Shown one piece after another: positions 5,991 to 9,557 of a stretch of DNA of 9,557 nucleotides (positions within the stretch are counted from its first letter, which is position 1; every line of letters begins with the position of its first letter). Below the pieces are notes generated by a model. The model had not been told where the DNA came from. It saw only the letters and a list, made by a program, of their open reading frames with translations, and ran no database searches. The stretch is from an uncultured Ruminococcus sp. (GTDB lineage: Bacteria > Bacillota > Clostridia > Oscillospirales > Ruminococcaceae): the NCBI GenBank assembly GCA_937894495.1, contig CALCRR010000181.1, forward strand, positions 1-9,557. Reading direction: 5' to 3'. A program made the translations under genes and the position numbers.

Positions 5991-7268
5991 TTACTTTACA
6001 TACTCAAACTCAAAGTCGAAGATAGCCACGGTGTCGCCCTCTTCAATGCCCATAGCTTCCAGCTTTCTGATAATTCCGCTGGATACCAGCACGTTCTGGA
6101 AATACTGCAGCGACGAATAATCGTCCATGTTGGCGGTCCTCAGTATGTCATACAGCCAGTCGGCTTCCACAAAATAAATGCCGTCCTCCACCGTAACGGT
6201 GAAATCCCTGTTTGACCTGGTCTTAGCCTCAACCTCTTCTCTGGTAAGGGGCTGGGCTTCAAACCTCTTTACGGGGGGCAGCTTTGCAAGCTCCTCGTTT
6301 ATGCCGTAAACCAGCTCCTGAGTGCCCATAGTGGTGGCTGCCGATATCTCGTAATAGGGGAGTCCCTTTTGTGCGATATACTCTTTAAAGCGCTCTGTCT
6401 GCTCGGGCTGAGCCATATCCGTCTTGTTGGCGGCAACTATCTGGGGCGCCTCTGCCAGCTCCTGCGAGAAGTTTTTAAGCTCCTTATTGATAGCCTCGAA
6501 GTCCTCTATAGGGTCTCTGCCCTCGATACCCGAGACATCTACCACATGGACTATCAGCCGACAGCGCTCAACGTGCCTTAAAAATTCGTGACCCAAGCCT
6601 ACGCCCTCGCTGGCGCCCTCTATAAGTCCCGGGATATCCGCCATAACGAATGAGCGCTCCTCCCCAACCTTAACAACTCCCAGCACGGGGGTGAGGGTGG
6701 TGAAGTGGTAGTTGGCTATCTTGGGCTTGGCTGCCGATACCACCGAGATAAGGGTAGATTTACCCACATTTGGAAAGCCCACCAGCCCAACGTCCGCAAT
6801 AAGCTTCAGCTCCAGCTGCACGTTGAACTCCTCGCCGCGAAAGCCGGGCTTAGCAAACCTTGGTATCTGCCTTGTAGATGTGGCAAAGTGTGCATTGCCC
6901 CTGCCGCCCTTGCCGCCGTGGGCTATTATAACAGGCTCGTCGCCCGACATATCTGCAAGTATCCTGCCTGTTTCTATCTCCTTTACCACCGTGCCCCTGG
7001 GTACTTTTATTACCACATCGGGGGCACTTTTGCCGTAGGAGCACTTAGCGCCGCCGTTCTGCCCCTTTTCGGCAACATATTTTTTCTTGTATCTGAAATC
7101 TATCAGGTTTGAGATGTTGTCATCGACCTTGAATATCACATCTCCGCCCTTGCCGCCGTCACCGCCGTCGGGACCGCCTGCGGCTACATATTTTTCTCTG
7201 TGGAAGGAAACTGCGCCGTCGCCGCCGTCACCTGCCTTGATGTAGATTTTAGCCTGATCTACGAACAT
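5991..7268 (-). CDS. obg: Obg/CgtA GTPase, 50S subunit assembly
   Basis: Obg is a 425-residue GTPase of late 50S assembly and stress signalling. The Gly-rich Obg fold (about 1-158) starts with MFVDQAKIYIKAGDGGDG and includes GGPDGGDGGKGG. The G domain has GFPNVGKS (164-171), DIPGLIEG (211-218), NKTD (281-284) and SA (309-310). The C-terminal OCT domain (about 340-425) contains VEADWLYDILRT and GDTVAIFDFEFEY. The frame can also start at a TTG two codons earlier (7274). The AAGGAGG box is one base from that TTG but 7 bases from the ATG at 7268, so the ATG is chosen; it also gives the standard MFVDQ start. The last 10 bases of the upstream membrane-protein gene overlap the start, which suggests translational coupling. 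All GTPase motifs are intact. Confidence 0.97.
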   Translation of the reverse strand: MFVDQAKIYIKAGDGGDGAVSFHREKYVAAGGPDGGDGGKGGDVIFKVDDNISNLIDFRYKKKYVAEKGQNGGAKCSYGKSAPDVVIKVPRGTVVKEIETGRILADMSGDEPVIIAHGGKGGRGNAHFATSTRQIPRFAKPGFRGEEFNVQLELKLIADVGLVGFPNVGKSTLISVVSAAKPKIANYHFTTLTPVLGVVKVGEERSFVMADIPGLIEGASEGVGLGHEFLRHVERCRLIVHVVDVSGIEGRDPIEDFEAINKELKNFSQELAEAPQIVAANKTDMAQPEQTERFKEYIAQKGLPYYEISAATTMGTQELVYGINEELAKLPPVKRFEAQPLTREEVEAKTRSNRDFTVTVEDGIYFVEADWLYDILRTANMDDYSSLQYFQNVLVSSGIIRKLEAMGIEEGDTVAIFDFEFEYVK

Positions 7269-8032
7269 CTCCAAACCTCCTTATCATCTGTTAAAAAGTC
7301 ATCATAGCTTTTATACTTGTATTTATCCTGCTTTGCGAGCTCATCAAATTCATCAAGCAGCTCCTGCTTCTGCGCCTGCGTCAGCTTTTCACCGCTGTCC
7401 TCGCTGTTATATACCGAGTTTTTGTTTTTTATGAGCTCATCAAGCTCAGCCGACATCTGAGATGAGGTCCTGTCAGTCCTGCGCTTAAAGTTATATGGGT
7501 CGTTTTTGTTCATATACCTGGCTGCCACACGGTTTGAGCCCAGCCCGATGATGACAAATACCGCCCCTATCATAGCCAGTATGCCAAACAGCATATACCA
7601 CATTATAGGCGGATTGATCTGACGGTATATCCTCTCAGCCTCTTTTTCGTTGCAGTTTATCTGATAAACGGGGAAAGCCTTGCCGTACTTATCCTTGTAA
7701 AAGGTCACGGTATTATTTTCCCTCTGGTCCATAAGCAGAAAGTGCCTGTAATACTCCTTGCTGCCGCTGGTCGTTATTTTAAGATTTTCTTCCTCGTTTA
7801 TCACCTTGACATAATAATAGGTAGTATATCTGCGGTGCCTGGTCGAGTAGGTCCTTACGGTCTCTGTTCTGGTCTCAACAGTGCAGTTATAAACTGTCCT
7901 GTAAAACTCCACATCAGAATAGCCTGTGTAATTCTTATAAACAAACAACAGCACAGCCATTATGATAAAAGCTGCCCCTGTGCTCAGATATCTCACTGCA
8001 AAGCCTGAGTTTAATTTTGCTGCCTCATTCAT
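7259..8032 (-). CDS. Two-TM membrane protein of unknown function, DUF3592-like layout
   Basis: This 257-residue protein is not recognised as a named family. TM1 lies at about 16-32 and TM2 at about 142-164. Between them is a roughly 110-residue domain, probably extracytoplasmic, rich in Tyr, Thr and Arg (a YYYV motif near 72-75). After TM2 comes a hydrophilic, highly charged tail (about 170-257) with helical Glu/Lys-rich stretches. The plan of two TMs around a beta-type domain with TYYYVK and FYK segments recalls DUF3592 proteins. That assignment is tentative. The ATG at 8032 is preferred over a TTG two codons upstream; its SD is weak (AGG, 8 bases away). The stop lies inside the obg start region. 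No promoter is obvious in the 67-base gap after rpmA, so it depends on readthrough of the terminator at 8058-8087 or on a promoter within rpmA. Confidence 0.7.
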   Translation of the reverse strand: MNEAAKLNSGFAVRYLSTGAAFIIMAVLLFVYKNYTGYSDVEFYRTVYNCTVETRTETVRTYSTRHRRYTTYYYVKVINEEENLKITTSGSKEYYRHFLLMDQRENNTVTFYKDKYGKAFPVYQINCNEKEAERIYRQINPPIMWYMLFGILAMIGAVFVIIGLGSNRVAARYMNKNDPYNFKRRTDRTSSQMSAELDELIKNKNSVYNSEDSGEKLTQAQKQELLDEFDELAKQDKYKYKSYDDFLTDDKEVWRCS

Positions 8033-8057
8033 AGTCAATACCTGCCTTTTTCAACAA

Positions 8058-8087
8058 AAGACCCCGAGCAAAGGCGCTCAGGGTCTT
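8058..8087 (-). terminator. Intrinsic terminator-like hairpin after rpmA, inside the operon
   Basis: A 12-bp stem is formed by 8058-8069 and 8076-8087 around a 6-base loop. Minus-strand RNA gives AAGACCCUGAGC paired to GCUCGGGGUCUU with one U-G wobble, followed by UUUGUU. In plus-strand RNA the wobble becomes a C-A mismatch, which points to minus-strand use. It lies 13 bases after the rpmA stop. It probably lowers transcription of the downstream membrane protein, obg, mrnC and yebC relative to the two ribosomal proteins. Confidence 0.8.
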
Positions 8088-8099
8088 GTTAGTGCATAA

Positions 8100-8381
8100 T
8101 TAAGCCTGAGGATAAACCGAGACCTTCTTACGGTCCTTACCCAATCTTTCAAATCTTACAACACCGTCGCTTGTTGCGAAGAGTGTGTCATCAGAACCAC
8201 GCTTAACGTTCTCACCGGGGTGAATGTGAGTACCTCTCTGACGAACGAGGATATTGCCTGCCAGTACGAACTGACCGTCAGCTCTCTTCACGCCAAGTCT
8301 CTTCGACTCGGAGTCACGTCCGTTCTTTGTAGAACCCATTCCCTTTTTATGTGCAAAAAACTGCATTGAGATCTTTATCAT
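8100..8381 (-). CDS. rpmA: Ribosomal protein L27 with cleavable N-terminal leader
   Basis: Large-subunit protein L27 is 93 residues here. Its N-terminus reaches the peptidyl-transferase centre. The core has KKGMGSTKNGRDSESKRLG, GQFVLAGNILVRQRGT and HPGENVKRG. The N-terminus MIKISMQFF-AHKKG carries the Firmicutes-type leader that Prp protease removes after the FF pair, probably between residues 9 and 10. The true partner enzyme is encoded immediately upstream. The start at 8381 is supported by GGAGG 11 bases away and by the leader; an internal ATG at codon 6 would truncate the leader. A terminator follows the stop codon closely. Confidence 0.97.
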   Translation of the reverse strand: MIKISMQFFAHKKGMGSTKNGRDSESKRLGVKRADGQFVLAGNILVRQRGTHIHPGENVKRGSDDTLFATSDGVVRFERLGKDRKKVSVYPQA

Positions 8382-8419
8382 TATTTATCACACCTCCGAA
8401 ATGTAATATATCGAGCCGC

Positions 8420-8734
8420 TTATCCGACTCTTACCTTGATATGCCCCACAAATTCATCTGCCATGTTATTCAGATGTATCATCAGCCCCAGCAGCACCTT
8501 ATCGCCGCTGCCGTCGGGGTCGCTTGGGAGCATCAGCTTGATTTCATTTTCGTTCACCTCTACCTGGGCATCAAGCCTGAATGCTTCGGTAATGGTATTT
8601 GCCGCCATCATCACGGCAGATGAAACGCTTGCACAGCAAACGTCCTCACCATAATCGGCAAGCCCTGCATGACCTGTTACGCAAAAGCCTGTCAGCTTAT
8701 TATCCCGATCCGAGAAAAAATCAGCTACGATCAT
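8420..8734 (-). CDS. prp: Prp, cysteine protease processing ribosomal protein L27
   Basis: The 104-residue product is the YsxB/Prp family protease that removes the L27 leader, which is essential in Firmicutes carrying that leader. The signature GHAGLADYGEDVCCASVSSA contains the catalytic pair His22 and Cys34, and a second Cys precedes it at 33. The rest is a small alpha/beta domain with a C-terminal helix (VLLGLMIHLNNMADEF). It sits between rplU and rpmA, the conserved order. The ATG at 8734 is 7 bases after the rplU stop and has no recognisable SD, so translation is probably coupled to rplU. The gap to the rpmA start is 38 bases. Confidence 0.93.
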   Translation of the reverse strand: MIVADFFSDRDNKLTGFCVTGHAGLADYGEDVCCASVSSAVMMAANTITEAFRLDAQVEVNENEIKLMLPSDPDGSGDKVLLGLMIHLNNMADEFVGHIKVRVG

Positions 8735-8741
8735 GATGTGC

Positions 8742-9053
8742 TTATGCGTTGATAGCTTCGATAACTACCTTGGTGTAAGGCTGTCTGTGACCCATCTTTC
8801 TCTTCTCGCCCTTCTTAGGCTTGTAGGTAAAGACTGTGATCTTCTTAGCCTTGCCGTTTTTGAGTACCTTAGCGGAAACTGTTGCGCCGTCAACATAGGG
8901 AGCGCCTACCTTGATACCGTCGTCAGCGCCTACTGCGATGACCTTATCAAAGGTAACAGCCTCATCAGCGTTAACATCAAGCTTCTCGATAAAAACCTCG
9001 TCGCCTGCCTTTACCTGATACTGCTTTCCGCCTGTTTCAATTACTGCGTACAT
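8742..9053 (-). CDS. rplU: Ribosomal protein L21
   Basis: This 103-residue large-subunit protein binds 23S rRNA. It starts MYAVIETGGKQYQVKAGDEVFIEKL and ends with a basic RNA-binding region (KPKKGEKRKMGHRQPYTKVVIEAI), both typical of the family. It is the first gene of the unit that continues with prp, rpmA, the membrane protein, obg, mrnC and yebC. The RBS AGAGAGG lies 11 bases before the ATG. It is transcribed from the promoter at 9144-9172 behind a leader of about 84 bases that is probably an L21-type autoregulatory element. Confidence 0.97.
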   Translation of the reverse strand: MYAVIETGGKQYQVKAGDEVFIEKLDVNADEAVTFDKVIAVGADDGIKVGAPYVDGATVSAKVLKNGKAKKITVFTYKPKKGEKRKMGHRQPYTKVVIEAINA

Positions 9054-9137
9054 CTAAATATGCACCTCTCTTTTCATAGAACTCGCTGCGCACGGCGGTG
9101 GGTTTGAACACACTTGAAAAAACCGTGAACAAGCGGC
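9054..9137 (-). promoter_or_regulatory. Probable ribosomal protein L21 leader (rplU 5' UTR)
   Basis: The rplU leader can fold into an extended hairpin. CGCU (9132-9135) pairs with AGCG (9084-9087), and CACGG (9123-9127) pairs with CCGUG (9091-9095), both as minus-strand RNA. The internal segment contains a short GUG...CAC helix. An L21 leader of this size ahead of rplU is established in Firmicutes as a candidate autogenous control element. The assignment rests on position and fold; I could not run a covariance search. Confidence 0.5.
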
Positions 9138-9143
9138 TTAAAT

Positions 9144-9172
9144 ATCATACCATACTTTTATATAAAAGTCAA
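9144..9172 (-). promoter_or_regulatory. Sigma-A promoter of the rplU-prp-rpmA-obg operon
   Basis: On the minus strand TTGACT (9167-9172) and TATGAT (9144-9149) are separated by exactly 17 AT-rich bases. A start near 9137 gives an 84-base leader to rplU. It lies 51 bases past the radA stop, so the operon has its own start even if radA transcripts read through. Confidence 0.82.
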
Positions 9173-9223
9173 GAAATACAACAAACTTTACAGAAATTTT
9201 ACATTTTTCACTGACACCCTAAA

Positions 9224-9557
9224 TCATATCTGCCCGAAGGCTTCTCTTATCGACCTTACGCCGACTATCTCGATATCATACTTTTTGGTGTTTATCTTCC
9301 TCACGGCGTATGAGGGCATTATTATCTTTTTAAAGCCCATGCGCTGGGCTTCGGCTATGCGCTGCTCTGCCTGGGTGATGGTCCTCAGCTCGCCCCCCAG
9401 ACCTATCTCGCCGAAGGCTATGGTCTTTTCGTCCACCACCTTATCGGTGAGGCTTGAATAGAGCGCCATTGCCACCGATAGGTCTGCGGCGGTGTCGTCA
9501 AGCTTGAGACCGCCCACTATGTTGATATAAACATCAAGTCCGCCGAAGAAAAAGCCC
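9224..9557 (-). CDS. radA: RadA/Sms DNA repair protein, C-terminal part (cut by window edge)
   Basis: Only the last 110 codons are visible; the frame stays open to the right edge. The residues cover the Lon-protease-like C-terminal domain of RadA, with NIVGGLKLDDTAADLSVAMA, FGEIGLGGELRTI, EQRIAEAQRMGFKK and DIEIVGVRSIREAFG. RadA is a RecA-like ATPase that helps branch migration and processing of recombination intermediates. The zinc finger, Walker and KNRFG regions lie outside the window and cannot be assessed. No convincing terminator follows the stop before the rplU promoter. Confidence 0.93.
   Translation of the reverse strand, partial: GFFFGGLDVYINIVGGLKLDDTAADLSVAMALYSSLTDKVVDEKTIAFGEIGLGGELRTITQAEQRIAEAQRMGFKKIIMPSYAVRKINTKKYDIEIVGVRSIREAFGQI

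Noticed and set aside
5574..6215. 213-residue plus-strand reading frame opposite mrnC and obg
   Set aside because: It is antisense to two well-identified genes with clear motifs; it has no RBS and no family similarity.
9117..9139. Attenuator in the rplU leader (AAGCCG...CGGTTT hairpin followed by a T-run)
   Set aside because: The hairpin would begin at about the transcript start, giving a transcript of only about 20 bases, and the stem is weak with a G-U pair.

Overview
The window looks like chromosomal DNA from a Clostridia-type Firmicute, probably close to Ruminococcus or other Oscillospiraceae. This is inferred from the low-GC Gram-positive gene families (Prp protease with a cleavable L27 leader, Mini-III RNase, an EF-G/Tet(M)-like protein carrying a YacP/Rae1 domain), strong GGAGG-type ribosome binding sites and consensus sigma-A promoters. 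No species assignment is possible from the sequence alone.

Left part (1-2800): a plus-strand gene with an almost perfect extended -10 promoter encodes an 866-residue fusion. Its front is a translation-factor GTPase of the Tet(M)/EF-G type, and its C-terminus is a NYN-type RNase domain closely resembling Rae1/YacP, the ribosome-dependent A-site mRNA endonuclease. It converges on a minus-strand gene (2819-3670) for a DUF11-repeat protein without signal peptide. A terminator hairpin oriented for the minus-strand gene lies between them.

Middle (3671-4793): the 413-base intergenic stretch holds the DUF11 gene's upstream region, a plus-strand promoter (3833-3861) and a 180-bp MITE-like element with perfect 22-bp terminal inverted repeats and a long internal hairpin. 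The element lies inside the predicted 5' leader of a gene for a permuted NlpC/P60-like papain-fold protein (4084-4737). That gene ends at a strong bidirectional terminator shared with the operon arriving from the right.

Right part (4793-9557, all minus strand, read right to left): the 3' end of radA, then a promoter and probable L21 leader, followed by rplU (L21), prp, rpmA (L27), an internal terminator, a two-TM membrane protein of unknown function, obg, mrnC (Mini-III) and yebC. This is the conserved L21-Prp-L27-Obg unit. It is extended here by a membrane protein that overlaps obg by 10 bases and by two downstream genes for 23S rRNA maturation and regulation/translation. L21, L27, Obg and Mini-III all act on the 50S subunit. 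Prp trims the L27 leader before assembly.

The observations most worth following are the GTPase-Rae1 fusion and the structured repeat placed between a promoter and its gene. I saw no CRISPR, tRNA, rRNA, transposase or clear phage genes.
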